64,000 nucleotides of DNA from Ensifer sp. BR816 (GCF_000378985.1 NZ_KB905370.1:1097330-1161329); one strand, 5' to 3'; shown: positions 35,453 through 45,479, counted from the stretch's first letter. Program-made: numbers and translations. The notes: a model not told the origin generated them from the letters alone.

Positions 35453-35905
35453 TCAGATCGCCCTCTGCGCCGCCAGGAACTTCGTCGCCAGCGCCTCCGG
35501 CAGTCGGCGCGGGCGGCCCTGGCCGTTGATCACGGCGATGATCACCTTGGCGGCGATCAGCAGGGCGCCGGCGCGGCGGATCTCCTGCTGCAGCACCATC
35601 TTGGCGCCGCCGGCCTTTTCGGTAGACGTCTCGATCGTCAGGACGTCGTCCATGCGCGCCGGCGACTTGAAGTCGATCTCCATGCGGTGAACCACGAAAA
35701 CGAGGCCTTCCGCATCGCCCTCGACGGCGAGCGACGCCTGCTCCACGCCCAGCAACCGGAGATAATCGGTCCGCGCACGTTCCATGAAATGCAGGTAGCG
35801 GGCATGGTAGACCACGCCCGAGAAATCGGTATCCTCGTAATAGACCCGCTGGATCAAACGGTGGCCGGTCTCGGTCAGCTCGCCGGCAAGCGAAATCAGT
35901 GACAT
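35453..35905 (-). CDS. ybgC: YbgC/FadM-family acyl-CoA thioesterase (Tol-Pal associated)
   Basis: A 150-residue hotdog-fold thioesterase. The signature YYEDTDFSGVVYHARYLHFM holds catalytic Asp27 and the substrate-channel residues. The usual C-terminal region IRRAGALLIAAKVIIAVING follows. In E. coli YbgC hydrolyses acyl-CoA and is encoded first in the tol-pal operon; its link to Tol function is unclear. Here it lies 3.8 kb upstream of tolQ, with ku-ligD inserted on the opposite strand. The ATG at 35905 follows GGAGA by 5 nt. It diverges from sqdB. Confidence 0.93.
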   Translation of the reverse strand: MSLISLAGELTETGHRLIQRVYYEDTDFSGVVYHARYLHFMERARTDYLRLLGVEQASLAVEGDAEGLVFVVHRMEIDFKSPARMDDVLTIETSTEKAGGAKMVLQQEIRRAGALLIAAKVIIAVINGQGRPRRLPEALATKFLAAQRAI

Positions 35906-36030
35906 GGCATTCTCCGGGAGAATTTTGCTTTTCCTGTGCAGGATCAAAAAGACATTTGCAAGCATTGCAGCTTTGTCACAATCCTGTCCTATCAGGTCCC
36001 GTGTCCTCTTCCCGATCAGGAGAATCGTGC

Positions 36031-37251
36031 ATGAAGATCGCAATCCTCGGCGGTGATGGTTTTGTCGGCTGGCCCACCGCGTTGCATCTGTCCGATCAGG
36101 GCCACGACATCTACATTCTCGACAATCTCTCCCGCCGCTGGATCGATACCGAACTCGGCGTGCAATCCTTGACCCCGATGGATTCCATCCAGGAACGCAC
36201 CCGCATCTGGCATGCGGAGACCGGCCGGCGCATCCACTTCAACCTGATCGATCTTGCCCGCGACTACGAGCTTCTGAAGAAGTGGCTTGCCGAGCACCGC
36301 CCCGACGCGATCGTGCATTTCGCCGAGCAGCGCGCCGCGCCCTATTCGATGAAGAGCGACCGCCACAAGAACTACACGGTCAACAACAATGTCAACGCGA
36401 CGCACAACCTCCTGAATGCACTGGTCGAGCTCGACCTCGACGCCCATCTCGTGCATCTCGGCACCATGGGCGTCTACGGCTATTCGACGATCGGCGCGGC
36501 GATCCCCGAGGGCTACCTGCCTGTCGGGGTCGAGACCATGGACGGCGAAACGGTCAGCCAGGAGATCCTCTACCCGTCCAATCCGGGCTCGATCTACCAC
36601 ATGACCAAGTGCCTCGATCAGCTGCTGTTCCAGTTCTATGCGAAGAATGACGGGCTCCGGATCACCGACCTGCACCAGGGCATCGTCTGGGGTACCCATA
36701 CGGAGCAGACGCGCCGGCATCCGCAGCTCATCAACCGCTTCGACTATGACGGCGACTATGGCACGGTGCTCAATCGCTTCCTGATCCAGGCGGCGATCGG
36801 CTATCCGCTGACGGTTCACGGCAGCGGCGGCCAGACCCGCGCCTTCATCCATATCCAGGACTCGGTGCGCTGCATCGAACTCGCGCTCATAAACCCGCCG
36901 GCGCGCGGCAGCCGCGTCGAAATCTTCAACCAGATGACCGAGACGCACCGCGTCCGGGACCTGGCCGAGATGCTCGCCAGGATGACCGGCTCCGAGATCG
37001 CCTGGTTGCCGAACCCGCGCAAGGAAGCGGCGGAAAACGATCTCGTCGTGCAGAACGAAAAGTTCCTGGCGCTCGGGCTCGATCCGATCCGGCTCGAAGA
37101 TGGGCTGCTTTCCGAGATCGTCGACGTGGCGAAGAAATTTGCCTATCGCGTCGACCGTTCGCGGGTACCGGCCGTCTCGGCCTGGACGAAGGACATCGCT
37201 CCCCTGATCAACCATGATCCGGAGGGCAAGCGGCTGAAATCCGTTTCATGA
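36031..37251 (+). CDS. sqdB: UDP-sulfoquinovose synthase SqdB
   Basis: A 406-residue extended short-chain dehydrogenase that adds sulfite to UDP-glucose, forming the head-group donor of the sulfolipid SQDG. The NAD-binding motif is GGDGFVG at 7-13. The SQD1-type segments are WPTALHLSDQGHDIYILDNL, VHFAEQRAAPYSMKSDRHKN, HLGTMGVYGYS and the active-site SIYHMTK. The ATG follows AGGAG by 8 nt. It starts a tightly packed operon: the stop overlaps the next start as ATGA. In S. meliloti an equivalent sqdB disruption was reported to be without symbiotic effect. Confidence 0.95.
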   Translation: MKIAILGGDGFVGWPTALHLSDQGHDIYILDNLSRRWIDTELGVQSLTPMDSIQERTRIWHAETGRRIHFNLIDLARDYELLKKWLAEHRPDAIVHFAEQRAAPYSMKSDRHKNYTVNNNVNATHNLLNALVELDLDAHLVHLGTMGVYGYSTIGAAIPEGYLPVGVETMDGETVSQEILYPSNPGSIYHMTKCLDQLLFQFYAKNDGLRITDLHQGIVWGTHTEQTRRHPQLINRFDYDGDYGTVLNRFLIQAAIGYPLTVHGSGGQTRAFIHIQDSVRCIELALINPPARGSRVEIFNQMTETHRVRDLAEMLARMTGSEIAWLPNPRKEAAENDLVVQNEKFLALGLDPIRLEDGLLSEIVDVAKKFAYRVDRSRVPAVSAWTKDIAPLINHDPEGKRLKSVS

Positions 37252-38126
37252 GCCCGGCAACGACCAATCCCGAGGAGTTCGGCGCCGCTTCTTCGCCCGC
37301 CAGCCGCCATGCCTTCGTGACGCTCGTCACCAATGCCGACTATGCGCTCGGCGCGCGGGCCCTATTGCGGTCGATCCGCCTGACGCGGACGCCGGCGGAC
37401 ATCGTCGTGCTTTACACCGGCGGTGTCGACGCCGCCGCACTCGGGCCGCTGACCGAATTCGACTGTCGGCTGATCGAGACCGAGCTGCTGCCGCTTTCGG
37501 ACGAATTCAATGCCCGCCATGCACGCGGCAACGTCCATGAGAAGGCGCCCTTCATCAAGGGGCGGAAACCGGACTTCCATTCGCCGCTCGACAATTTCTG
37601 CAAGCTCCGGCTCTGGCAACTCGTCGAATACGAGCGCTGCGTGTTCATCGACGCCGATGCGCTCGTGCTGCGCAACATCGACAAGCTCTTCCTCTATCCG
37701 GAGTTTTCCGCAGCCCCGAATGTCTACGAAAGCCTTGCCGATTTTCACCGGCTGAACTCCGGCGTCTTCGTTGCAAAGCCATCGGTCGAAACCTTCGAAG
37801 GGATGCTTGCCGCACTCGACGCGCCAGAGGCCTTCTGGCCGCGCACCGACCAGACCTTTCTGCAGAGCTTCTTTCCCGATTGGCACGGCCTGCCTGTGAC
37901 GATGAACATGCTGCAATATGCCTGGTTCAACCTGCCGGCGCTCTGGGACTGGCGCTCGATCGGCGTCCTTCACTACCAGTATGAGAAGCCGTGGGAGAAG
38001 GACCATCCGCGTATGGAGGTGCTGCGTCCGCTGATCGAGCTCTGGCATGCCTACCTGACCGGCGAGAATATTCCCGACGTAGCGGCTCTCGCGAATCCGG
38101 CCAGAACTGATACCGGCTCGTCGTGA
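37248..38126 (+). CDS. sqdD: glycogenin-like GT8 glycosyltransferase SqdD
   Basis: A 292-residue family 8 glycosyltransferase. It shows the start of the nucleotide fold (VTLVTNADYALGARALLRSI) and the metal-binding DAD in CVFIDADALVLRNID. The acceptor-side GVFVAKPSVETFEGML and HYQYEKPWE follow. In Rhodobacter sphaeroides SqdD is proposed to move sulfoquinovose from UDP-sulfoquinovose to diacylglycerol. The start overlaps the sqdB stop by 4 nt and its own stop overlaps the sqdC start by 4 nt, so translation of the three is coupled. No membrane segment is visible; peripheral association is inferred. Confidence 0.88.
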   Translation: MSPATTNPEEFGAASSPASRHAFVTLVTNADYALGARALLRSIRLTRTPADIVVLYTGGVDAAALGPLTEFDCRLIETELLPLSDEFNARHARGNVHEKAPFIKGRKPDFHSPLDNFCKLRLWQLVEYERCVFIDADALVLRNIDKLFLYPEFSAAPNVYESLADFHRLNSGVFVAKPSVETFEGMLAALDAPEAFWPRTDQTFLQSFFPDWHGLPVTMNMLQYAWFNLPALWDWRSIGVLHYQYEKPWEKDHPRMEVLRPLIELWHAYLTGENIPDVAALANPARTDTGSS

Positions 38127-39049
38127 CCCGCGTCCTCGTCTCCGGCGGCACAGGCTACGTCGGCCGTTTCATCGTCGAGCACCTGTTGGCGCGCGGCTAC
38201 AAGGTCTCGGTCGGCGGACGGACGCAACCGGCGGACGGCTTCTTCTCGCGCCCGGTGCCCCATGTACCGCTTCGGCTCGATCCGGATGCCGACCAGATCG
38301 CCGCCTTCGACAACATCTATTATTTCGTCCACGCCGCCTTCGAGCATGTCGAGGGCAAGTACCGCGGCGGCGAAGGCGCGGATCCGCAAGGTTTTCGCCG
38401 CGCCAATCTCGCCGGCTCGGTTCGGCTGTTCGAGGCGGCGCGTGCTGCCGGCGTACGCCGCTGCGTCTTTCTGTCGAGCCGCGCCGTGTACGGCGACAGA
38501 GCGTCGCCTATCGTCGACGAGGCCTCGCCCGCCGAACCCGACACGCTCTATGGCGCAATCAAGCTCGGCACGGAGGACACGCTGAAATCAATGACCGGCC
38601 ACGACTTCGTCACCGCCAGCTTGCGCGTCACCGGCGTCTACGGACCGGCCGGACCCGGCCGTAGGCACAAGTGGAGCAGTCTTTTTGCCGACTATCTCGC
38701 CGGCCGGCCGGTTGCGTCGCGGGTCGGCACGGAAGTGCATGGCGACGATGTCGCCAAGGCCGTGCGCCTCATGCTGGAAGCCGATCCGGCCAGGGTTTCC
38801 GGCCAAATCTTCAATGTCTCGGACGTGCTGACCGGCAACCATGAGATCCTTTCCATTCTGAAGGCAGTGACCGGCTGTGCGCACCCTTTGCCGCCGGCCG
38901 CGGAGATAGGTGAATTCAACGTGATGTCGACAGACAAGCTGCGCGCGCTCGGCTGGGTGCCCGGGGGAGAAGAAAGGCTGGCGTCGACGATCCGGGCGTT
39001 GGCCGGAAATACTCAATCATTGATCGGCTTCGAGCCAGAGGATCGCTGA
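38123..39049 (+). CDS. sqdC: NAD-dependent epimerase/reductase-like SqdC
   Basis: A 308-residue extended SDR protein. The Rossmann motif VSGGTGYVGRFIVEHLLARG begins at residue 4. A catalytic-type segment LSSRAVYGDRASP and a YGAIKLG (YxxxK) segment near residue 150 follow. In Rhodobacter sqdC mutants accumulate a sulfoquinovosyl-dihydroxyacetone derivative, so the protein is thought to improve SQDG yield rather than being essential. The start is GTG, overlapping the sqdD stop as GTGA. It is the last gene of sqdBDC and is convergent with the phosphoesterase gene. Confidence 0.85.
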   Translation: MTRVLVSGGTGYVGRFIVEHLLARGYKVSVGGRTQPADGFFSRPVPHVPLRLDPDADQIAAFDNIYYFVHAAFEHVEGKYRGGEGADPQGFRRANLAGSVRLFEAARAAGVRRCVFLSSRAVYGDRASPIVDEASPAEPDTLYGAIKLGTEDTLKSMTGHDFVTASLRVTGVYGPAGPGRRHKWSSLFADYLAGRPVASRVGTEVHGDDVAKAVRLMLEADPARVSGQIFNVSDVLTGNHEILSILKAVTGCAHPLPPAAEIGEFNVMSTDKLRALGWVPGGEERLASTIRALAGNTQSLIGFEPEDR

Positions 39050-39085
39050 TCGTCCAGGTCGGATAGGGGCAAAGTTGACGTGAGC

Positions 39086-39988
39086 CTACCCGAGATCGAC
39101 CACGACAATCTCCGGCGGCACTCCGAAGCGGATGGGGGCAATCGAGCAACCAAGTCCGCCGGAGACGATCAGGTTGCGCTCTTCCTCGACGATGTGGCCA
39201 TAGGCATAGCGGTCGCCGTAGCGCGAAGGCACGACGGGCGAATGGCCGATGAAACGGACCTGCCCGCCATGGGTATGGCCGGAAAGCGTCAGCGAGACCC
39301 GCGACGGCACCTTCGGAAAGATATCCGGCTCGTGCGCCAGCAGGATAACCGGCGCGTCATCGCTCACCTGCGCCAGCGTCCCATCGAGATCGTCGAGCCC
39401 GCCCATTGTGCCGCGCTTCCATTTCCTGCCCGGCAGAAGCGCAAGCTGGTCCTCGAGCCCGGCGATCCAGAAGCCGAAACCATCCTTCTCCAGGCGGATG
39501 GCGCGGTTGCTGTAGACCGGGATGCCGACATCGGCCAAAGCGCGATGGCCGAAGGTTTCGCCGCCGCCGTTCTTCTGGGCGGTCCTGTCCTCCCACCAAT
39601 CGTGATTGCCCATGATCGCGTGGACGCCGAGCGGGGCTTGAAGCGTCGAGAGCGCCTTTGACCACTCGCTCGAATGGACGTAGCGGGTAACGAGATTCAT
39701 GCCGGAGGCATAGTCTCCGAGAAGAACGGTGATATCGCCGCCGAGTGCATTGGCGCGCTCGCATATGGAAGCAATCCGCCTCGCCGACATCCAGGGTTCA
39801 CAGGCATGCAGGTCGGCAAGCGCGACGACGCGCAGCTTGAGTCCCGGCGTCCAGCCGGGCGGCGTCAGGCCGTAATGCGCGATCCGCAGACGCACCAGCG
39901 GCTCGAAGGCAAAGGCATAGCCGCCAAGCGCCATGGCGCTCGCGAAACCGCCGCCGAGAACTTTCATGAAGCCGCGGCGGGTGATCAT
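39086..39988 (-). CDS. Tat-exported metallophosphoesterase
   Basis: A 300-residue calcineurin-like phosphoesterase (YkuE/YaeI type). The N-terminus MITRRGFMKVLGGGFASAMA is a twin-arginine signal with a hydrophobic stretch, so it is predicted to be exported or membrane-anchored. The metal-binding motifs are ALADLHACEP (D-x-H), VLLGDYA, IMGNHDWWED (GNHD) and LTLSGHTHGGQV (GHTH). Substrates in relatives include UDP-diacylglucosamine-like lipids or are unknown. The start lies 1 nt after the ruvB stop, so it is the last gene of a ruvC-ruvA-ruvB unit. Confidence 0.88.
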   Translation of the reverse strand: MITRRGFMKVLGGGFASAMALGGYAFAFEPLVRLRIAHYGLTPPGWTPGLKLRVVALADLHACEPWMSARRIASICERANALGGDITVLLGDYASGMNLVTRYVHSSEWSKALSTLQAPLGVHAIMGNHDWWEDRTAQKNGGGETFGHRALADVGIPVYSNRAIRLEKDGFGFWIAGLEDQLALLPGRKWKRGTMGGLDDLDGTLAQVSDDAPVILLAHEPDIFPKVPSRVSLTLSGHTHGGQVRFIGHSPVVPSRYGDRYAYGHIVEEERNLIVSGGLGCSIAPIRFGVPPEIVVVDLG

Positions 39989-39989
39989 C

Positions 39990-41030
39990 TCAGTCGTCCT
40001 CGAGCGTCAGCCGGAACTGTGCCGCCTCGACGTCCTTCGGCGGATTGAGCCCCAGATGCTTCCAGGCGTTGGCCGTCAGGACGCGGCCGCGCGGCGTGCG
40101 CTGGATGAAGCCCTGCTGGATCAGGTAGGGTTCGATGATGTCCTCGATTGCGTCACGCGGCTCGGAAAGCCCGGCCGCGATCGTCTCGATGCCGACCGGC
40201 CCGCCGCCGAAATTATGGGCGATCATCGTCAGGTAGCGGCGGTCGAGCTGGTCGAGTCCCATGCTGTCGACGAGCAGCCGGGTGAGTGCCTCGTCGGCGA
40301 TCTCCCGGGTCACGGCCTCGGCACGCGCCACCTCGGCGAAATCGCGCACCCGCCGCAACAGGCGGCCGGCGATGCGCGGCGTGCCGCGCGCCCGGCGGGC
40401 GATTTCGCGCGCGCCCTCATCCGTCATGCCGAGTCCCATCAGCCGCGCGCCGCGGCGGACGATCAGTTCCAGTTCTTCGACGGTGTAGAAGTTGAGCCGC
40501 ACAGGGATGCCGAAGCGGTCGCGCAGCGGCGTCGTCAGCAGGCCGAGCCGCGTCGTCGCCGCCACCAGCGTGAATTTGGCAAGGTCGATCTTCACCGAAC
40601 GCGCCGCCGGGCCCTCGCCGATGATCAGATCGAGCTGGAAATCCTCCATGGCCGGATAGAGGATTTCCTCGACCGCCGGGTTCAGGCGATGGATCTCATC
40701 GATGAACAGCACGTCGCGCTCTTCGAGATTGGTGAGCAGCGCCGCGAGATCACCGGCCTTGGCGATGACCGGTCCAGATGTCGAGCGAAAATTGACGCCG
40801 AGCTCCTTCGCCATGATCTGCGCTAGCGTCGTCTTGCCGAGACCAGGCGGGCCGACGAAGAGCACGTGATCGAGCGCCTCGCCGCGGTTCTTCGCCGCCT
40901 CGATGAAGATCTTGAGGTTGGCGCGCGCCTCTTTCTGGCCGGTGAACTCGTCGAGCGACTGCGGACGCAGCGTCGCATCGAGGTCCTCGCCCCGCTTTTC
41001 CGGCGCAATCAGGCGTGCGGCTTCGGTCAT
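39990..41030 (-). CDS. ruvB: Holliday junction branch migration ATPase RuvB
   Basis: A 346-residue AAA+ motor that drives branch migration with RuvA. Walker A is GPPGLGKT at 60-67, Walker B is [10 protein letters not shown], and sensor 1 includes [20 protein letters not shown]. The C-terminal winged helix ends [20 protein letters not shown]. Length is normal. It is 152 bases downstream of ruvA, rather wide for this operon; the gap shows no gene. Confidence 0.97.
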   Translation of the reverse strand: MTEAARLIAPEKRGEDLDATLRPQSLDEFTGQKEARANLKIFIEAAKNRGEALDHVLFVGPPGLGKTTLAQIMAKELGVNFRSTSGPVIAKAGDLAALLTNLEERDVLFIDEIHRLNPAVEEILYPAMEDFQLDLIIGEGPAARSVKIDLAKFTLVAATTRLGLLTTPLRDRFGIPVRLNFYTVEELELIVRRGARLMGLGMTDEGAREIARRARGTPRIAGRLLRRVRDFAEVARAEAVTREIADEALTRLLVDSMGLDQLDRRYLTMIAHNFGGGPVGIETIAAGLSEPRDAIEDIIEPYLIQQGFIQRTPRGRVLTANAWKHLGLNPPKDVEAAQFRLTLEDD

Positions 41031-41182
41031 CTCAAACTTCCATTGCGGGGTGGATCGCGCCGCCGCTCAACGCCGCTCTGCGCCTCTCGACCATAGTGGG
41101 AGCGCGTCTGCCAATCCAGTGCGATCGCATCATGACCCCTCACTCCAATTCCATTGTGGCCGCAGAAAGGCTTGGCTCGCCC

Positions 41183-41800
41183 TCAGCGCGCCAACTCCTT
41201 CAGCCCAAGGCGGATCAGCTTCGCGCTGTCGCCTCCCTCGCCACCATTTTTCAAGGCCGCGGCGACCGCGTTCGCCGCCTGATCGCGCGAATAACCGAGA
41301 TTGGTCAACGCCGAGACCGCGTCGGAAACCGGCGCGGAAGCGACGCCCTCGCCCAGCTCCTGCTTGAGCCCGATCGACGCCGACATCTCGCCGGCAAAGG
41401 CCGGAGCCTTGTTCTTCAGCTCCGTGACGATCCGCACTGCCACCTTCGGCCCGACGCCGGGAGCGCGCGCAACCGACGTCTTGTCCTGCAGCGCGATGGC
41501 ATTGGCGAGTTCTCCCGGGGTCAGCGTCGAAAGCAGCGCCAGCGCCACCTTCGAGCCCACGCCCTGGACGGTCTGCAGCAGACGGAACCATTCACGCTCG
41601 AGCGCCGACAGGAAGCCGAACAGCTTCAACTGGTCTTCGCGCACATAGGTGTCGATGAAGAGCACGGCCGCCTCGCCAGCCGAGCCGAGCTTGCCGAGTG
41701 TGCGCGCCGAACAATAGGCGACATATCCGACCCCGTGGACATCGAGAACGACATAATCCTCGGCGATCTCGTCGATGGTGCCCTTGAGCTTGCCGATCAT
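41183..41800 (-). CDS. ruvA: Holliday junction DNA helicase subunit RuvA
   Basis: A 205-residue tetrameric protein that grips the four-way junction. Domain I is an OB fold ([20 protein letters not shown]). Domain II has helix-hairpin-helix motifs ([20 protein letters not shown] and [20 protein letters not shown]). Domain III at the C-terminus ([20 protein letters not shown]) contacts RuvB. It is 26 bases downstream of ruvC and in the same operon. Confidence 0.97.
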   Translation of the reverse strand: MIGKLKGTIDEIAEDYVVLDVHGVGYVAYCSARTLGKLGSAGEAAVLFIDTYVREDQLKLFGFLSALEREWFRLLQTVQGVGSKVALALLSTLTPGELANAIALQDKTSVARAPGVGPKVAVRIVTELKNKAPAFAGEMSASIGLKQELGEGVASAPVSDAVSALTNLGYSRDQAANAVAAALKNGGEGGDSAKLIRLGLKELAR

Positions 41801-41826
41801 CTGGCTTCCGTTCTTTGTCTGCTCTA

Positions 41827-42339
41827 CTAACCGGCAAGCGCCGCAAGGCGGCTGGTGACCGCCTGCCTGTTATGCGCATGGCAGATGGCGATCGCAAGCG
41901 CGTCGGCCGCGTCGTTGCCCTTGAACTCGACCTTTGGCATCAAGACCTTCAACATCATGTGAATCTGCTGCTTCTCGCCATGGCCGACGCCAATCACCGC
42001 TTTCTTCACCGCATTCGGCGCATATTCGGCGACCCTGAGGCCGGCACGGGCCGGAACCAGCATGGCAATGCCGCGCGCCTGGCCGAGCTTCAGCGTCGCC
42101 GTCGCATCCTTGTTGACGAAGGTCTGCTCCACGGCAGCCTCATGTGGCTGGTAGCTGTGCACCACGTCGGCAAGGCCGTCGTGCAATTGACAAAGGCGCG
42201 AGGCGAGGTCCATTTCGCCGTCCGACGTCACCGTGCCCGAGGCGACGAAGCGCAGCGAATTGCCGAGCGTGTCGATGATTCCCCAGCCGGTGCGCCTCAG
42301 CCCCGGATCGATGCCGATGATGCGAATCGTAGTCTGCAT
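41827..42339 (-). CDS. ruvC: Holliday junction resolvase RuvC
   Basis: A 170-residue homodimeric endonuclease that cuts Holliday junctions after RuvAB migration. The catalytic acids lie in [14 protein letters not shown] (Asp11), [12 protein letters not shown], and the C-terminal [14 protein letters not shown]. The N-terminus [13 protein letters not shown] is typical. First gene of the ruvCAB-phosphoesterase unit. The upstream gap to the divergent flavin monooxygenase gene is 169 bp and AT-rich. Confidence 0.97.
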   Translation of the reverse strand: MQTTIRIIGIDPGLRRTGWGIIDTLGNSLRFVASGTVTSDGEMDLASRLCQLHDGLADVVHSYQPHEAAVEQTFVNKDATATLKLGQARGIAMLVPARAGLRVAEYAPNAVKKAVIGVGHGEKQQIHMMLKVLMPKVEFKGNDAADALAIAICHAHNRQAVTSRLAALAG

Positions 42340-42508
42340 GTCTCACCCTATGTCGGTCGACGGGACGCTGCCAGCAAAAAGTGAACAAAACAAAAACATT
42401 ACACAGAAACGCTGCGGGTCTGCCGAAAAGCGATGCCGAACCCTTGGCCTTAGGAAACTTGAACCTACATTGCGATCGATCAATTTCTCTTAACCGAAGG
42501 CGTTCGCC

Positions 42509-43510
42509 ATGATCCCTTTCTCCATTCTCGACCTGTCGCCGATTACCGAGGGCGGCAGCGTCGCCCAGTCGCTGCAAAACTCCCGCCGGCTTGCCGTCGC
42601 AGCCGAGGAAAACGGCTACGCGCGCTTCTGGCTGGCCGAGCATCACGGCATGAAGGGTATCGCCAGCGCCGCGACGTCGATCGTCATCTCGCACGTGGCG
42701 TCGGCGACAAAAACCATCCGCGTCGGGTCCGGCGGCATCATGCTTCCGAACCATTCGCCGCTCGTGATCGCCGAGCAGTTCGGTACGCTTGCGGCCCTTT
42801 ATCCCGGCCGCATCGATCTCGGCCTCGGCCGCGCCCCCGGCACGGACATGCGGACCGCGCAGGCGCTCCGGCGCAACATGGAGGCAAGCTCCAACAATTT
42901 TCCGAACGACGTCGTGGAATTGCAGGCGCTCCTGGGTCCGGTCAGCGAAGACCAGAAGATCATCGCGGTTCCCGGAGCGGATTCGAACGTGCCGCTCTGG
43001 CTGCTCGGCTCAAGCCATTTCAGCGCCCATCTCGCCGGCATGCTCGGGCTGCCCTTCGCCTTCGCCTCGCATTTCGCGCCGGACATGCTTCTCTCGGCGC
43101 TCGAAATCTACCGCGAGCGCTTCACGCCGTCGCCGCAGCTCGACAGGCCGCATGTCATGGTCGGCGTCATGGGCGTCGCGGCCGACACGGACGAGGAGGC
43201 GAATTATCTCTTCACCTCGATGCAGCAGTCCTTCGTAGCGCTTCGCCGCAATGCGCGAGGCCGCTTCCCGCCGCCCGTCCAGTCGATGGATGGGCTGTGG
43301 ACCCCGGACGAGACGATCTTCGTCGACCACGCCATGAGCTATGCGGTCGTCGGCGGTCCCGAAACCATCCGCCGCAAGATCGCGTCCTTCGTCGATCTCA
43401 CCAAGGCCGACGAATTGATCATCTCCATGCCGATCTTCGACATGGAGGCGCGGCTGCATTCGTTGAAGCTGTTCGCGGAGGCGCAAAGGGCGCTGGCAGG
43501 GTCAGCCTGA
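42509..43510 (+). CDS. luciferase-like (LLM class) flavin monooxygenase
   Basis: A 333-residue TIM-barrel flavoprotein of the bacterial-luciferase superfamily. It shows the usual N-terminus [20 protein letters not shown], the FMN/substrate region [18 protein letters not shown], and [20 protein letters not shown] and [11 protein letters not shown]. It fits the MsnO8-type group of single-component LLM proteins. The substrate cannot be deduced. It is divergent from ruvC and is followed by the large inverted-repeat element. Confidence 0.9.
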   Translation: MIPFSILDLSPITEGGSVAQSLQNSRRLAVAAEENGYARFWLAEHHGMKGIASAATSIVISHVASATKTIRVGSGGIMLPNHSPLVIAEQFGTLAALYPGRIDLGLGRAPGTDMRTAQALRRNMEASSNNFPNDVVELQALLGPVSEDQKIIAVPGADSNVPLWLLGSSHFSAHLAGMLGLPFAFASHFAPDMLLSALEIYRERFTPSPQLDRPHVMVGVMGVAADTDEEANYLFTSMQQSFVALRRNARGRFPPPVQSMDGLWTPDETIFVDHAMSYAVVGGPETIRRKIASFVDLTKADELIISMPIFDMEARLHSLKLFAEAQRALAGSA

Positions 43511-43524
43511 CCACACTGGTGTGG

Positions 43525-43723
43525 TACCCCCCTCTGCCCTGCCGGGCATCTCCCCCACAAGGGGGGAGATTGGCAAGCGGCGATGTCCCGCTCAACCAGT
43601 TATGCTTCTTGCATGACGGAAGCCCACCATATCGGCATCCCCGAACTCACTGTCGGGCAGCGCGCTGCTTCTGGCCGATCTCCCCCCTTGCGGGGGAGAT
43701 GCCCGGCAGGGCAGAGGGGGGTA
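43525..43723. repeat. 199-bp RIME-like intergenic inverted repeat
   Basis: Two 50-bp arms (43525-43574 and 43674-43723) are inverted copies agreeing at 48 of 50 positions, separated by 99 bases. Each arm contains its own hairpin (ATCTCCCCC, 4-nt loop, GGGGGAGAT) and the segment CTCTGCCCTGCCGGGCAT. Elements of this type are widespread in rhizobial genomes (RIME family). It fills the gap between convergent genes and may act as a terminator for both. Confidence 0.8.
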
Positions 43724-43754
43724 TCGCACCCGCTTGCCCCGCGCCGAACAGACC

Positions 43755-44501
43755 TCAGGCCGACAGCTTCGCCAGCACTTCCTCGGACACCTCGAAGTTC
43801 GAATAGACGTTCTGGACGTCGTCGTCGTCTTCGAGATTGTCGATGAGCTTCATCAGCGACTGGGCCTTTTCCTCGTCGACCGGCACGGTGTTCTGCGGCT
43901 TCCAGATCGCCTTGACCGTTTCGGCCTCGCCGAGCACGCCCTCGAGCGCCTTCGAGACGTCGCCGATTTCTTCGAAACCGCAGATGATCGTGTGGGCTTC
44001 CTCGTCCGTCGCGACGTCATCGGCACCCGCCTCGATCGCTGCTTCCATCACCTTGTCGGAGTCGCCCGCGGAGAGCGGGTAGGTGATTTCGCCGACGCGA
44101 TCGAAGGAGAAGGAGACCGAACCGGTTTCACCGAGCGCGCCGCCCGCCTTGGTGAAGAGGGAGCGGACATTGGAAGCGGTGCGGTTGCGGTTGTCGGTCA
44201 GCGCCTCGACGATGACGGCGACGCCGCCCGGGCCGTAGCCCTCGTAGCGGACTTCCTCGTAGTTCTCCGCATCGCCGCCGGCAGCCTTCTTGATGGCGCG
44301 CTCGATGTTGTCCTTCGGCATCGATTGCGCCTTGGCGTTCTGGATTGCCAGCCGCAGGCGCGGGTTCATGGCCGGGTCGGGCATGCCGGACTTCGCAGCG
44401 ACGGTGATTTCGCGTGCGAGCTTGGAAAACATTTTGGAGCGCACCGCATCCTGACGGCCCTTGCGGTGCATGATGTTCTTGAATTGTGAATGGCCAGCCA
44501 T
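43755..44501 (-). CDS. YebC/PmpR-family protein (TACO1-like)
   Basis: A 248-residue protein. It begins [20 protein letters not shown], a variant of the family signature MAGHSKWANIKHRKGAQDA. Further segments are [17 protein letters not shown] and [20 protein letters not shown]. Members are annotated as transcriptional regulators, but recent work links YebC to translation of proline-rich stretches, like the mitochondrial factor TACO1. The ATG at 44501 follows GAGGG; an ATG six codons upstream is an alternative. Proline-rich TolA and the acidic protein at 10871 would be candidate clients, which is speculation. Confidence 0.94.
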   Translation of the reverse strand: MAGHSQFKNIMHRKGRQDAVRSKMFSKLAREITVAAKSGMPDPAMNPRLRLAIQNAKAQSMPKDNIERAIKKAAGGDAENYEEVRYEGYGPGGVAVIVEALTDNRNRTASNVRSLFTKAGGALGETGSVSFSFDRVGEITYPLSAGDSDKVMEAAIEAGADDVATDEEAHTIICGFEEIGDVSKALEGVLGEAETVKAIWKPQNTVPVDEEKAQSLMKLIDNLEDDDDVQNVYSNFEVSEEVLAKLSA

Positions 44502-44639
44502 GGCGCCCTCTGCATGCATGAATTTATTGGGATGGGGCGCCTTATAGTTTCATTGCCGCTTTTCGTCCAGCGGGGCCTGGTCTTCGGCACGCGGAATCCG
44601 CGGCCGCAGCGCATGCACTGAGCCTGGACAAGAGAAGCG

Positions 44640-45479
44640 TCAGACGCCCAGAAGCACGTGGATCAGCGGTTTGCCCGGCAGCGTGCGCAGGGACACCGTA
44701 ATGCTCGGGCCGGTGGCGAAGCTCTTGTCGTAGTCCTCCCCGAACATGGCCAGGAAATCGCCGATGGGCGGTCCGCGCCGGTGCATCGGCAGGATCAGCG
44801 CCGCGCGCAGCCGCGAGGTGACGCGGCTCATGCTTTCGGCCCCCATCGTCAGGCCGCCGTCGACCGGCACCATCAGCACGTCGAGCCGGCCGATCTGGCG
44901 GTAGTGGCTGTCGTCGAGTTCGTGATGCAGGTGGCCGAGATGGCCGATGCAGAGGCCGGCGACCTCGAAGATGAAGATCGAATTGCCGTCGGGCTCCATG
45001 CCCTCGAAGCCGGAACGGATGTCGGTCGTCACGTTTCGGATATAGGCGTCGCCGACGACGATGTCGTGGTCCGCCGGCTCGCCGTCGTCGCCCCAACCGT
45101 GCAGCACGTAGCGGATCGCCGGATCAGGCGTCAGCGTGTAGTGGCTCGAATGGGCCTTGTTCATCGTCACGACGTCCGGGGGCGCCGCGGGCCGGAACCA
45201 GCCGTTGTAGTCGGTGGCGATCGATATGCCGCCGGGCGTCTCGATCAGAAAGGTCGAGTGGCCGAGATAGGTGATGGTGACGTCGCCATCGGTGTTTGCC
45301 GCGACGGGCGAGATTTCGGGTGTCGCAAAGCTGGCGAAGGTCGCTGACGGCGTGGCTTCCGCGATCGCTTGGCACTGGCTGACATGGGCGGACGCGTCCT
45401 CTGCATGGGCAGGCTCCGGCCAGACCACATGAATGAACCAGATGGCGAGCAGAGTGTAGGTAAGGTATCGCAGCAGCAT
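44640..45479 (-). CDS. exported metallo-beta-lactamase-fold hydrolase
   Basis: A 279-residue protein. The hydrophobic N-terminus LLRYLTYTLLAIWFIHVVW, then AHAEDAS, suggests a signal peptide. The UlaG-like fold begins VTITYLGHSTFLIETPGGIS. Metal ligands are expected in NKAHSSHYTLTPDPAIRYVL, CIGHLGHLHHELDDSHYRQI and the final ALILPMHRRGPP. The standard HxHxDH motif is replaced by KAHSSHY, as in other UlaG-type enzymes. The ATG at 45479 is preceded by GAGAGG; an upstream ATG at 45518 would add 13 residues. Substrate unknown. Confidence 0.85.
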   Translation of the reverse strand: MLLRYLTYTLLAIWFIHVVWPEPAHAEDASAHVSQCQAIAEATPSATFASFATPEISPVAANTDGDVTITYLGHSTFLIETPGGISIATDYNGWFRPAAPPDVVTMNKAHSSHYTLTPDPAIRYVLHGWGDDGEPADHDIVVGDAYIRNVTTDIRSGFEGMEPDGNSIFIFEVAGLCIGHLGHLHHELDDSHYRQIGRLDVLMVPVDGGLTMGAESMSRVTSRLRAALILPMHRRGPPIGDFLAMFGEDYDKSFATGPSITVSLRTLPGKPLIHVLLGV

